NCBI GenBank assembly: GCA_029962745.1
Contig: CM057161.1
Coordinates: forward strand, 12,024,436 to 12,088,435
From: Echinometra lucunter
Taxonomy: Eukaryota > Echinodermata > Echinoidea > Camarodonta > Echinometridae
Direction: 5' to 3'
DNA length: 64,000 bases
Made by a program: the position numbers and the translations under genes. Numbering within the stretch: position 1 is the stretch's first letter; the number at the start of each line of letters is the position of its first letter. This document shows positions 25,096-38,800 of the stretch, piece after piece. Under the pieces are notes generated by a model. That model ran no database searches. It was not told the origin of the DNA and worked only from the letters and a program-made list of their open reading frames with translations.

Positions 25096-27571
25096 AGAGG
25101 ATGCAGGGAGCAGAAGAACTGGAGAGAGTGCAAAAATAAACGTAGGAAAAGACAGAGGTTGTACTGGGTAAATGGATGGGTCTATTGCGACGTGTCCATC
25201 ATTTTGCTTCATATACTGTAATACTTAAAGAAGGGATAGAATATGGCAGTCGGTACATAAATGGTTTTTTATTCACAGTTTACAGTAAAAACTCTTCTTA
25301 TCATGCTTATAGCAAACATTCTCAAGGCGCAATTCATTAATTTCTTCTTTAATGCGAGTATTTTTCTTTTCCCATAGAGCATGAAGAAACATTATCGGTT
25401 GACCATGTGTCATTGACTCCAACAACGAGCGTGTGGCATGAAAATGGGCTAATTTTTCAGATAAATTTTTTGACTAAAGTAATTTAAATAGCTACTCAAA
25501 TGCTTCTGGATGATTACAGTTCCCACTTCTTTAATTATGAATTACTGGGTCAATAATCAGAAGTTGCACCATGTTTCGCAGATAGCAATCGCGAGATCGA
25601 CACACAATCACAAAATTTATGCAATAAAAATGATAAAGCATGGCTTGAAAAATGGAACATGTGGCACTGTGAATTATCTTGCGCATATCACGAATATCAC
25701 CAAATATTAAAACAAACGTGTTGGCTCTTTAGATAAAACTGGACGTATCATGACTGTGTTCAAGTATATAATTAAAAAATATGACATGAATTAATATGAA
25801 ATGATTTATAAAAGACTTCAGTTTAATGATACCATGATAGCTATATCTAAATTTACTTTGAATTGTATAACACTTTGGGAATTACGTGCATTTTAATACT
25901 GGGTCTATTTTTAATGAATCAAAAACATGATGCTGAAAACTCTGTAGGAGTACCAACCTCATGTGGAAGAACGCAGAAACTTGACGTTATCTTTTAACCA
26001 AAAATCTTTACTACTCCGTGCACAGCATTCTCTCGAAAATAAGTCTTTGTGTCGTTCTTGTTGTAGGGGTCGAAGAATAACAAAAATAAAAAGATTGAAA
26101 TGTTACGAGCCCTTACGGTAAAGTCAAAGCTTACTGTATTCAAAAAGTTACTCGAAACATCAAATATCACCGAAATATGTAAAGACTCAACTTGAATACT
26201 ACTGCGATAATTTAGAAATTACCACTTTTGTTATCATTTATGATTTCCCAAGAACACACCTTGGCAAAATAAAACCCTAACGACTGTTTGTATACACAGT
26301 AAAAGCAGCTCACCATTTTTAAAACTTTAGGAAGCGTTTATTGATATGATCTACTAATGGCACATGAATGAGTGAGGGCGTAAGAGCTATTACGGCACAA
26401 ATACGAATATGTACTCGTTAGCAAAATGTCTTCCATAAAAGTTTACAGCTTCGTGAAAGAAAGTGCAATTTATTTAGTAGCTTTGAAAGAAAGAACATCC
26501 CTGTAAACTTCCCAGGACTTTTTTTTTTAAAGTAAACGACAATTCCTGGCTATAAGTTGATGAAAAATTATATTCGTACCGCGGTCGGAACAAATTTAAA
26601 ATCCGAGACAGAATTTCGACCCGAAATTTGGTAAAAAGGGATCAGGCATACTATTATCCTGGAAACCTTACCCCAAATCGGGTAGGATACCCCAAATTCA
26701 ATAGAATTTAATCAATAGCTACAATGCCCCCAACGTTTTGTTTTTACAAAATAAACAAAATTCTTCCGAAGACCTAAGAGAAGCACCAAGGCAATCAAAA
26801 TGTAAAAATAAAACGCACGTTAAGATGACTATGACTGTGATAAACGCAAAAATAAAAATCTTTTCGATGACAAATAATATCAAATGTTATAAAGATTTAA
26901 AAAACCAGAAACCAATAAAAACAATCTCGCCCCGTTACCTTTTGTTTAAAGTACATGTTCATCTACTTTTTATATATTTACAGGCTTCATATTTTCTTTC
27001 ATGAATTTAATTTAACCTCAGTCGAAACTTCGGGACATAGCTGGTCGAGTTAAACGACGTCATTGTGCTTCGTATTTTTTCTACCATACCCATTGAACGA
27101 TTACACCTATTCTATTCTTTCCTTGCAGTTTGCCCATATTCTATATTCGTCATTCCTACACACATTATTTATTGATACAAATATTCTTAAATAACTGCTT
27201 ACTTACTATCTAGACTTCAGACAATAATTGTTCAAGTAAAATCGGGCTGCAAAAGGGGCAGCAATCTATAAGCATTTTAGCTTTCCCCTACCTTTTCAAC
27301 CTAATTCAATTGCTTTGAATTCGTTTGACATGCAGTGTTAGGTCTAATGTTATCATGCTATTCGAATTATTATTGTTAAGTCTCCCTTGTTCCCTGTTTA
27401 GATCACACTTTATATTTCATTTGTTGGAAACGTAGAAAATGAAATGAAATGAAAAATGAACTCAAACCATTTCCAATTTTTCGATCCTACTCACAGAAAA
27501 CTTAGATCTACTTATTTAAAATTCTATACAAGTCGTTCAAAATACCACTTTTTTCAGCATTTGCGCACTTT
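25096..27571. other. Non-coding AT-rich sequence
   Basis: Nothing coding or repetitive was recognised beyond short A/T runs. Open frames up to 88 codons are Lys/Asn/Ile-rich, as expected by chance at this base composition. Confidence 0.4.
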
Positions 27572-27975
27572 CTAGTAACAGGCCTTGGAGATGGCGTCTC
27601 GATTCTGGACACCATTCATGTTTACGTCTATCAGCTGACCTGTGGGAACATTCAAGACGAGCACAGTCTTTTCTTCGTGTCCTGCTAGAGTGATCACTGT
27701 CATTTTAGATCCCTGCTCGACCTCTAACATACTTAATCAGACTTACTGACAATTCGAATTTGGAATGATTATAGGATAGTTGGGCTTGAAAGCCTGGAGG
27801 ACACGCATAAAATGAGCCCGGCAGTTATAAGATTTTCTTTTCTGATTCACCTTTTATGTGGCCTGTCAAGATTCTAGAACTAAGATCATCTGATTGAATA
27901 TTATAAACCCCCTTTTCAGGAGGAGGCATGTTGACTTTTTGCTTCAGACTGTCATTAATGTTGTTACAGTATCAT
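27572..27975 (-). other. Coding-like tract with broken frame, unidentified
   Basis: Three adjacent open segments on the minus strand are more codon-like than the surroundings and each shifts frame from the last. The first includes KQKVNMPPPEKGVYNIQSDD and ends in a stop. The second includes NCRAHFMRVLQAFKPNYPI. The third (27572-27730) starts with ATG and runs 52 codons, with GSKMTVITLAGHEEKTVLVL and GQLIDVNMNGVQNRDAISKA. I do not recognise the protein. It may be a decayed transposon or processed-gene fragment, or short exons of an unknown gene. Chance open frames of this length are also common here. Confidence 0.25.
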
Positions 27976-29230
27976 TCTTCACATTTTCTCTCCTCATCTT
28001 GTAATGCTTCGATGAGTTTTTACTTCATACAAGGATAACTTTACGTGTACGAGTATTTTCTTCATTTTCCCCTTAGGGAACCCAAATCTGATCACAATTG
28101 GTCACCGTCTTTTTTCTTTGATAGCTCGAAGACATTATGTCGCCCTTAATGGCAGACTGTAATTTGTTATAGTTCATCTTTCCTTTATCGTACTTGATTT
28201 CTTTATATGCACATTTTAAATGCACTTTTAATCGACAGAGAATAATTACATCCAAATAGTCACAGAAAATAAAATTACAATGATTTCGTAAAAATCTTAC
28301 CAGCAGTATAAAATTCCCAAATTATACCCCCATTAATGACACTGATAGATGTGGTGTAGATCTTTGGCGTAGTCATGATGAAGGGTAGTTTGCAGCCAAA
28401 AAGTAAATCGTTAAGAACTTACTTTAAAAGACTCGTTAAGAGTAGTAGGTGTTTCAGATTGCAGAAAAATAGCTCCAATACTTACAAAATTTCAAGGGAG
28501 ACTAATTTTCAGATACCTTCAAAGGAAGCGAAGTAACATGGTACTTCAACAATGTATATTGTCTTTGGTAAAAGACATTCTAATTACACTCGCCAAGAAC
28601 TCAAATCTAGCCATTAGTTGGCTAATATCCACCTCACATTCGGACAGGGAGATGTTCTACATGTGATTTTAACATAATGTTTAGTATATTTCGATGACAA
28701 ATCAAAATTGTTCACATAATAAACTATCTAACATTAATTTTTTAGAAATCGATAATTCATATTTGGATAATCTCCTCTCTAGAAAATAGGTAAATATGGA
28801 TATTGGGGTATCTACATTAGGAAATTTTCGTGTTCTGCATCCTGGTTTTTCTGAAAGGTGGAGGGGGAAGGATTGGGGGGGGGCGGATTAAGGAATCTTG
28901 AACAGTTCACAAGTCGGGGAATTTTCAACAGTTCGCAATATTTGGGCAGCATCTATACAATTTTTGTTACAATGTTACAGAGGGGAAAAAGAGGGCATTT
29001 TCCTCTTAAGTGGAACTGTTACATCTTATAGCGCTTTCATATTCAAAAGGTGAAGTCTCAGTATGTAGGAATGATGTTTGTTAGTAAATTAGGTCCAAAC
29101 ACTCCTTTTAATTAAAAATGTTTTAGGAACCCCTCTAAATAAGACGTTGAAATGATGATTGTTTGATCATTGAGTATACCCAAAAGATTATATTTTTTCT
29201 TTCCGTTTTTATTGAAAGTAATATGATATA
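27976..29230. other. Non-coding, nothing firm
   Basis: A G-rich run lies near 28862-28885. Two minus-strand segments end at good-looking splice donors (28296-28301, GTAAGA; and near 28417-28422, GTAAGT) but the open frames before them are too short to claim exons. Confidence 0.35.
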
Positions 29231-29431
29231 ACAACAATCAATATCATCAAGATATGACTAAAACAAATAAAAATCAACAAAAATTATACAGAATCACAAA
29301 GAAATTAAGGGAGCAGCATACATGTACAATATATGTACATGTATGCTGCTCCCTTAATTTCTTTGTGATTCTGTATAATTTTTGTTGATTTTTATTTGTT
29401 TTAGTCATATCTTGATGATATTGATTGTTGT
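29231..29431. repeat. Perfect long hairpin: 98-bp arms, 5-nt loop
   Basis: Positions 29231-29328 are the exact reverse complement of 29334-29431, with a 5-base spacer (ATATA) at 29329-29333. I checked every base of both arms. Complementarity degrades outside the arms but continues weakly for about 9 bp. Possible readings are a young foldback insertion, an inverted duplication made during replication or repair, or an assembly or library artefact. Transcription would give a 98-bp duplex. Confidence 0.97.
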
Positions 29432-32400
29432 AATATAATTGTCATTATACTTTTTTCTTATAGAAAACGTTTTTACAAAGAAAGATTTGATTTGAATTGA
29501 CCTTGAGATAACCAGAGTTAATCTGTGTACAAGATAAAAGCACGCCGTAAATTCTATTTACTCCAAAATGTTCGTGTCAAACCTTAAAAAAAATTCAAAG
29601 AGCTTATTCTAAGTGAAAAATAAACTGTATGATTGCCCTACCCGACAACCGAAACATCTTATAAAGGAGAAGTGGAAGCTTAACGATGAATATTTTACGC
29701 ACCATTAGGAACATTTATCACCAAAATGTCGTTTTCTCTGATTCTCAAAAGGCGTTAACCAGACGCATTGTTAAATCATCCCTTCCAAATCATGATAAAT
29801 AAATGCTGAAAAGTAGAGGAAATGGTTTCTTTCATTGTATTAAATTTCTTCTCTGTCGTCTTTTGGTTTCCGGAATCATTCACCCTTTTAGAAAAGTCTT
29901 TTTGCTGATCTGTCTCATGAACCTTTTTATTTAATTTTTTCTCAAACCACTGAAAGTTTCAAGCGAGCCTTAGTTTTCTTTCTTTGTTTTAATGCATTTA
30001 TAGGCACTGTTTTCATTTTTCATATGAAGATATTCACTTAGTATAAAATACATTGCTTCATTTACGTTAAGGCAATAACGCTTCAGAGTGTTTATGTGTT
30101 TTTTTACATATTAGATTTTATGATCTTAAATAGGACTGATGCGGATATTGCAATCTATCCCTTTCTTAATGCATCATTAGATGCGTCATTAGATGTTCTT
30201 TTCGCTTTAAAGAGACACATTTGCTTCCAACTATATGACATAAAGCTCATTTATGTGAATCATACAATACTGAGCCTAGCTGCAGGATCCAATCTAAAAC
30301 TTTTTAGGAAACATGACAAATTTCGTGATACGCGTAAATAGTTATCTTTTTTCCTAAGACACCTTGTTACATAGTAGTTTAGCTCGCAGTTTATTATATA
30401 AGGCAACCAAGCAGACATTTTCCACTGATTTCGTAAGATTCTGAAACTGGAATACATTTTACTTTCGGAATTATATTTGACAAGTTTGATTGAGCCTGGT
30501 GAATATCATTTTTGCATTTCTTGATATCCAATTACTTTTGGTTATTGCCATAATCGCCCTAAAAGATAGCAATTTGCAACACACAGATCAAGTGCCATGC
30601 AACCCCAGCAGTTTCTCATGCTGGTTCTGTATACCATGATCACCATTATTACCATCATCACCATCAGCATCATTAACTTCGTCGTCGTTGTTGTCGTCGG
30701 TGTCGTTATCAGCGTCTTCGTTCATGGGGCTTCATAAGTAAGTTCTAATATAAAAATCTCGACAAATCCTCTTTCGAAAAATACTACTTTAAAGTACAGT
30801 TAAGGCTCAATCCCACATTGGTATACATAAAATACTATCGTGGGCTCCTGTTTTCTCCCTCCATCTTTTTCGAGTTCAGTTCTTAATCAATTTAATATAA
30901 ATTAACAAAAAATGATAGGGGGAACAATTTCCTTTGAACTTTTACCTACGCCCCATTACCAGGGTGATTATGCAAATGACTAAAAGAAAAAAAAAAACTG
31001 GGCACGAGCATGTGCACGTTTCGAATGCTATTTCTAGAGAACGAGAGCCGGTATATCTTCGTTATAAAAAAACTAAAAATAACTGACAAAGCCCAGGGTG
31101 GTGTGTCTTACCGGCCTAGGGTTAGCTCGAGATAAAGAATTTTATGGCCCTAAAACAAATCTTAGAACTGCTCCTTGGTCCCTTTATGAGGTTGTTATTA
31201 TCAGAGTCATGACGCCATACTTTACAGCCTAATGACCTGGATTTCAAGACAAAAAAGAAAAGCAGATGATAAGAGACAAAAGAGAAAACTCGAATGATTC
31301 TTTTGTTTGCAAATTATGATGATTGTTCTTTTTGCCTGGATAATTATAATTACACATATTTCGATATTATTCCTAAAATAGAAGGACGTAATACTTTAAA
31401 CAAGTCTCCAATATGGAGGGAAAACTGTAATGGAAACCTTCTCATAAAAATGAGTAATATTCAGGGAATATGAATGTTAGCACAGCGTGATCGCGGTAAT
31501 GCTAAGAATTTTTAAACTTGCACAAAACACAGTAAATTGTATATATTTGGGTTCATCACCTCACCTAAATTTCTCTTTAATATGTTTGATAATTTCTTCT
31601 GGTTTTGTTGATTATTTACGGGGTAGAATCCATTAATTATGCAGCAATTCTTAAAGATTTTGAACTAAAAAAAAAGATGTGAATTCGCGTAAAAATTAAC
31701 ACGAAGTGTCCACTTTCGACTTTGAAGGAAACCGACACCCTCAAGTCAAGTAGTTTTTAAATGAAAGCTAAGACGGAACAAAACAGATCAGCGAAAATCT
31801 GAACGAAATCGGATACGGAATAAGAAAGTTATGGTCATATAATTTTCCGTATGGCACTTTTTGACACTACTATAGCTATTAATGACATCATTTTGTACAC
31901 ATAAAATTCAACATTTTCATTTTGCTTAAGATTTGTACACTTTCTTAAGACAAACGCAAGATATTTAATGGAGGAGTGTTTTCTCTACAAATTGTAAGGA
32001 CAACGAAAACCTGTTTTCTTCAAGATACTAAAGAATATGTGAAATTTTGTGTATACAAAACATATTGAGAGTTGTCCAAAAATTACATCACCAATAACTA
32101 CGCTAGTGTAAAAAACAACAACACAAATCATATGGGCACAACTTTTCATTCGTTAATTTTCATTAAAGAAAAATATATGGTAAATGCTACTGGAATAAAC
32201 TACGTTCGATGTGACATTCACACTATTTTGAAAGGTTACTGGAGTACGAGAAGAGATCTTAATAGGTTTGCTCCAATAAAGAACAATGATTGTTTTGTAA
32301 GCACCCATAACACTGAGAGAAATAGGTAATGTAAATTTGTTCAAAAATAAGTAAATGTAAATACAATGAAAATCATCATTCTGATTTACAATGTTATAAA

Positions 32401-34370
32401 GGCATATAAATGCCAGATAAAATCAAACTGCGATGATATACCTCGCGAAAAACACAATCACCTCTGCGGCGTCTTTAAATTGAAACGTTGCAATGATCAA
32501 ATTTTAACAATCACATAAGAGGAATATTGCTTATTTTATTGCTTTCATATGTAGCAAACAATAAGGAGATACAAAGTGCAATGTGTACAAGGGTGTGAAA
32601 CGCGCACGTGTGATAGTTTTCAAAGTTCGGTAATTTCTTCTTATTTTCTCGAATTTTAAGCATTTTACAAACCGTCCTTGAACTTGCAGTCTAGTTACCT
32701 CTCGATTATCTAAGCTATATATGGTAGCTTTTAATCTATAATCATGAATCCTTGCCAAATCTCAAAGTTGAAATATAAAGCGCTAAGCGTGTTTCCATCG
32801 TGTGATGTTATTACTCTGATAATCATTTAAATATATTCATCTCGATATATGTTGGCATGTGTGGGTGTGGGTGTGTGTATGTTAAAACATCTGCCTTTTT
32901 TTGAAATGGAGTTTCTTAGGCTCCGTTGCCAAATGGCCATTCAGTAAGATTTATTTCAGGAGCAACAAATATGATTGCGTTTATTCATCTATAAAAAAGT
33001 TCATCCCTTTCCTTTCGATTTGTGTTTCTTTTTCCATGTACTTCCTTTTCTTACTTTCCTCTGTGCTTTTAATTTTGACTTACTTTAAGTATATTATTTA
33101 CAGTCTGTATTCCTTGAACGGAGGTAATCTGTACCATTCATCTATTTTAAAATATGCCACGTAAACAAATTTCATTATAAACCATTCCCTCTTAATCGGA
33201 AAAAAAAAATTCTCCAATTATCTTTTATGCTTGCTAATTGATATATAGGAGCCCATCCGTAGCAAATGGGAACCTGCCTACAATTATCATTTTCCGTTCT
33301 CACTTAGCGTCAATGCACAAGAAATATATTTTGATACTGAGTCATATCTTTTGACCAGCAATGGCCCCTCGGCAAACAAGGTCCATTTTGACGACCCAAA
33401 AATGGCCAACAAAAACGTCATGGGGAAAGATTTATGGGTGGTCGGTAATAGAGCGACGACTGAATTTGAGCAATAATACTGGACATGTTTTTACAACACC
33501 TTTGTTGCCCGCCTTCACAGTTATAAAACACTCCACTGAAATCATAAAACTTATTAGCAAGTCGATATCAAAGGCATTGAGGAAATGCTCTGGTTTTTCG
33601 TAGTTAACATCTAAATATCGTATCTATGGCTATATCAAGGTTGTCGAGTAAAAGCAAATTTAGGATGTCGCCATTCGGTATTATTAATATTGGTATAGTC
33701 AGAATAATTTGGGTGATATGTCGAATATGTTAGCTCTTTTTTTTTTTTTACATGTTTCTTTTATATAGATTACAAAATTATGAACTATTTGTACTGAGCA
33801 AATAAGAAGAGGTAACTATTTTAAATTTGCGTATATCAACGTGATAATCAGTTTGAAAAAAAAAATAAACCTTATGTGAACTGTACCGTTCTCGAATGTA
33901 TTCAATATCTACTGAAATAACGCTGCCCGGAAGGAAGAAACACGATTTGCTGAAAAGTGTTTTCACTTTTTTAATCATGTTAAAGTTCATGTTAAGAATA
34001 TTGCAAAATCAATTATAACAATCTAACGGCAATTGATATTTCATTATGTTTTGTAATGATCCTAGTGGACATATTTTTAGCAGGTGCTTTTTACATAATT
34101 CTTCAAACATCACCACTCATTCTGTAGAGATGTTTTTCTTTCACCTGAAAGCGAAACGATTTACTTATTCCAGAGATCTGACACGCTTATTGATTAATGC
34201 AACTTTAAATTAATTCATACATTGAAACTATTGTCTACTGTATTCATTAAAGTGTTGTTTTCTTTCACTTTACATCGAAGTCTTTCCCGGGATAATTCAA
34301 TGTGTTTAAGGTATCGATCCTTGAATCCACAGAGCGATTATTAACTCCTTTGTTCATTTTATAGTTATCA
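29432..34370. other. Non-coding AT-rich sequence
   Basis: No convincing gene. It includes a CAT/GTC trinucleotide-like patch at 30635-30720. An 80-codon frame at 33361-33603 begins with ATG in a fair context (AGCAATGGCC) but has no recognisable domain. Confidence 0.4.
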
Positions 34371-34745
34371 AATATTGCTAATGCACCGTTCATTCATTTT
34401 CAGATTAGAAGTAGGAAGCCATCATATGGCTTAAGGGTCAAATTTGCAATGATTGAGACATAAGGTGTATAGAAAATTTGTTGTTTTCATAGCGATGAAA
34501 TATTGCTAATGTAAGCACATTTATTTATTTTCTAACTAAAAACAGCAATCCATGTGCCTTTAAGGATCAGACTTGCAAACATTTAGATATCGATATCTAA
34601 ATGTAGAGAATGATAATGTAATCATTTTCTAATTTTATAGTTGTTAGATAATGTCAATGCACGGTTGCATTATCATTCAACTAGAAATAGGAAGCCATAT
34701 ACAGTAGCTTAAGAATCAAATTGTCATAAACTTAAATCAAGAAAT
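34371..34745. repeat. Three diverged tandem repeats, ~128-149 bp
   Basis: Units begin near 34371, 34499 and 34648. They share AATATTGCTAATG / ATAATGTCAATG starts, a CATTCA...TTTTCA block, AGGAAGCCAT-type and TTAAG(G/A)(G/A)TCA blocks. Divergence between units indicates an old triplication. Confidence 0.75.
34579..34604. repeat. 26-bp perfect palindrome
   Basis: A self-complementary sequence centred on ATCGAT between 34591 and 34592, inside the second tandem unit. It is absent from the other two units. Confidence 0.9.
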
Positions 34746-35524
34746 TATCATCGCTAACTTCGTTACACTTATTTGTAAGTATATGTAATTTCTCGAGGAT
34801 GATAACTCCCTAGACTACAACCCAGACTACCACACCTTGATTTCTTACTCGCTTAGGACAGTTCCCCCCGCCCGGACCAAATACCCCTTCGGACCACTAC
34901 CTCTACAATTAACCTTATTAATAATGCCCTCAACATAATATTCCAAGATGTGATATGGGGCAATCATTTTTGGGATTTATTTGGATAAATTTTGGCATAA
35001 GTCGCCGCCCGGGATGTAAGTCCACGGGAGTAGGAAAGGAAAAGGAAAAGAAAATAGGCTTTATCTTTTTGAGATGTCTAAAAGTGTATGTCAGGTTGCT
35101 TCATCTTAAGATTCAGTTTTATAGAAAAACCAACATCTGAATGAGTTTACAGATATGGAGAAGACGGATTATGATTGCTGGAATTATAAAACCATCACTG
35201 AATATGAAGAGCTTGCTTTCAAAAGGCGCTGTATCTAGTTTTGTTTGTTTGTTGTTGTTTTTATTGAAATTGGGTGATCAACGTCATTGCGTTATTCAGC
35301 TGGAGTAATTTGCAATGAATAAAATTTTGAAGCAAAGTTATCACGAAATATAGGAAAGATAATGCTTTGTAATTTTTAGTTTCCATTAACAGGCGTGTAA
35401 ACTCAAGATGAAGAAATGCATTTTTCTTTCAAGTTACTAAGATGGATTTAGCGCCTTTTTGAAGAAAGCTCTTCATATGTTGTCAGATTCACCCTCACAG
35501 AAGTACAGTACTTTCATATATGTC
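34746..35524. other. Non-coding sequence
   Basis: No gene or repeat recognised between the tandem repeats and the next SINE. Confidence 0.4.
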
Positions 35525-35802
35525 GTGGTATGGTCGAGGTCGTGGTCTAGTGCATATGTCTCCGGACTGCAGATCTGAAGGTACGGGGTTCGAATCTCAG
35601 CCTGGCACTAATGTCCTTTGATAAGACATTAGTCTACATTTGCTACTCTCCACCCAGGTGAAAACGCGTACCTGATATGTTCAAGCGCTAGTTACTATGG
35701 CGGCTCGGCTATGATAGGGGTAATATTGCCCAAGTGCCATTAGCGTCTCGTCGTTACAGACACGAAAGCTATACAAGACTGGTCATTGGTATTATTATTT
35801 AA
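35525..35802 (+). mobile_element. tRNA-derived SINE, family 1, copy 2
   Basis: The tRNA-like head has an A-box region (GTGGTCTAGTGCATATGTC) and B box (GGGGTTCGAATCTC) near 35596. The body shares ATTAGTCTACATTTGCTACT, CTCCACCCAGGTG and an AAGCTATACAAGA block with the copy at 18102-18360. It ends in an ATTATTATTTA tail. Differences between the copies show both are old. Confidence 0.88.
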
Positions 35803-38800
35803 TATTCACTGGCAAAAAATCCTGGAAAGGCGGGAGGATGTGTCCCTCGATTTCGTTTTACAGGGGGAAGGTTCCTTTCCAATAGAGAATTGAGCTCTTT
35901 TACACAGAAGAGCGAATTTCGTATTGTAGAAAGGCAGCCCCAAATTCTGATGGCCTCTTTTTTCTTTTTCTTTCATTTCAAAGAAGAAACTAGGACCTAT
36001 TCTTGCAGAAGTGTCCCCTTCATCATGTTTCAACACAATTTCCGCCCATAATAATCTGATAATAGTTTGTGTTAGGAATGAGAGATATGTTCTACAAACA
36101 AAATTTCCGGGGTATACTGAATTCTAAAGACAGATTATTTTCTTATTACTCTCCTCCGTTATAAATTAATTAAACTTATTTATTTTGGATACCCTCATTA
36201 ATGATAGTAATTAGTTTTCCGTTGTACCATTTCATTTGATTCATTTGATTTATTTTCCTCCTTCTTATGTACACACTTTTAAAGTAATTACTGTAGGAAG
36301 TTACAGTAAATGATACAGTAAAATACTGTATCATTTACAGTAAAATACTCTATTTTACTGTTTACTGCTTTGTACAGTTTTACCGTAGAAAAAAAACCAG
36401 TACAATGGTGTTAGAAAATGAAGTAAATAAGTGGCAACTCTGCTGCCAGTAATTTACTGTAAATTCTATAGTAAGTATGTATATGCAATAATGAACATAT
36501 TACAATGTAATGAATTCCTGTTAACATAAATGAATACCCCCGAGAGGTAAGAAACACTAGATTCTTGCCACCATTCTTGTGGAACTGAAGGCACTTCTTT
36601 CCCGATCCCTCATCCATATGTACGAAGGCTCTTGTAGGACTAACCCCGACCTTTTGATTACGAAGATGCGGGTCAGAAATTAGCCATTTTACCAGGACGT
36701 TGGAATGATAGAATATATCATTGAAGGCATTTGGCAGGGACGGTGTCTCCTAATTAACCTTGAATCTAGCTGTAGACATTTAAGAAATCATTGCTGCTTT
36801 TTTTTTTTAATTCCGAGGCATGTATTCCGAATCATAATTCCTATTTGAAAATTAATATGTATGCACAAGATATGGAAGATTTCCGAAAATTCGTCTAACC
36901 ACAACTAAAACATAAACTGTGAATAGTATAATGCCTTTTAATATCACAGCCTATTTGATATGCAGATAATACTATCAGTCTAATGGATGGAATGCATTGT
37001 GCAATGGCTATCTTGTTGTTCAGCAATTTGTCAACAAGCAGCTCCTTGTCAGTAGTTTCTCACGCCTTTAGACTCGTAATTACTCTTTAATCTGTTTCTG
37101 AAAATTGGATAATCATCTTCTGAATATAGCTATAATCAGGATAAAACCTGAGTATACTCTATAACTAAGAAATAACACTAATTCGTTTGCCAGTTTGTAT
37201 TCTATGTTTTTTTCTCTATTCGTGTGTTTTGTTTCAAAACTAAATGCAAAGCATCTTGAAATAAACTGAATCTGAATCTTGAAATAAACTGAATCTGACT
37301 GTAATAAGCACACTAGCGTATAGCAACAAAAAATATTTCAGTCAAACAAGTAATAAAGAAGATCAACTCTGTATTTGTGAGTACGGATATCTTGTTCAGA
37401 TTACCTAACACCTCCTTGAAAAATTTTTAAAAAAATGATAGACAAGGCTATTGAAATTGCCTTGACTTGATTGTCTGGAAATCTCTGTTAATAAAATTAA
37501 ATTTTTATGACCACTTTTTTTCTCTTAATTTTCTCTGTTTCCTCATGAATGCTTAATTTCCTGGAGTAACTCATTAGCTGTGTAGTCACGGTATGCAAAA
37601 TTTTGAGAAAAAAAAAACCAAATAAACCCAAAACAAAAACAAAAACAAACGAAAAATGAAGTAAAAACTAACTCCAATCAAATTTATTTCGGCCTTTTTC
37701 AGACGTGCTTGGTTGCGGTCAGTAGTAACATACCATTTATATTTAAACACCATTTGTCGGTTAACTTTCAAAAAGCCTCCAAACAACTTGAGAATCGATG
37801 ACATTCTTATCTTTTTCGTCCTTTTCCAGTTCACATTGAAAGTATTGGCAGAGGCATATGAAGTCGTGAAAGTTGTAGTTAGGGTAACGAAAAATATAAA
37901 CAAAAAGCAATGAATGAATTTGACAGTTCAAGGAAGGACATTGATTTTCAAATTTTACGAAATAATGATGTAATATCATCGATTGTATAGAAAAAAGAAC
38001 ATTTACTTAATGGATTAAAATAAGTTTAAAATCTTATCTCAAGTACGGGGACATGATACACATTAAAGTGAGTTCAAACATCGGACAGAACAATGATTTT
38101 GAAAAAATATACTTTTGAGTTTATGTTCTCCAAAAGTATTTTGTTATGTTAAGAGAGTTAGTACCCAAAATTGTACGAACATTCATCTCTAGGCCAACAT
38201 TTTTATTTCAGCACCCGGTAATGTCGAGTTGGTGATTAACATCTCTATTCTCCCCGGTTCTCCGGGCAAGATAAATCTTGGGGCGTCTGACCGTAACATC
38301 TACCGGGACTTCTTTGTTTTCTTGTTTTCGATGCTTTATTGTATAAAGGAATTTTGGATAACTCTAAAATGCTCAGAAGATTTTGTATTCATGAATATGT
38401 GTTTTAAGAACCTTCGAACAGAAGCTTCACTGAATCCACAGCCAGTGTTGAAACTTCAAAATAGGAATCTTCATAATTATTTTCGATTGAAATTTTCAAT
38501 TCGTCAAGGAATTTGTTCCCCCGTCGCACGATGTCTGGACCATTGTAAGTTGTTGGTTTTTTTTTTATAGGACTTCCAAATCAATTTAAATTAAATGTTA
38601 CACGAAAATCAATTAGTTTTGATTGGTCATACGCTAGCTTTCGCATTTTTGTTCTTATTTTTCATATTTTACTTCCCCGCCTTATGAGATCACGCCCTAT
38701 TTTTACGGAAATTTTTCTTTTATTGTCGGCGTATCGTATACTTTAAAAAAAAAATGTAGCTTACATAAATTGAATTAATAACTATATGTTTATCCTTGAG

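Noticed and set aside
28073..28440. Short minus-strand exons ending at GTAAGA and GTAAGT donors
   Set aside because: The open segments before them are about 20-30 codons and the acceptors are weak, so chance explains them.
38212..38570. Coding exon starting APGNVELVINISILP
   Set aside because: It has an acceptor-like start and a GTAAGT near 38546, but only the first ~40 codons look protein-like and no family is recognised. Left as a note only.
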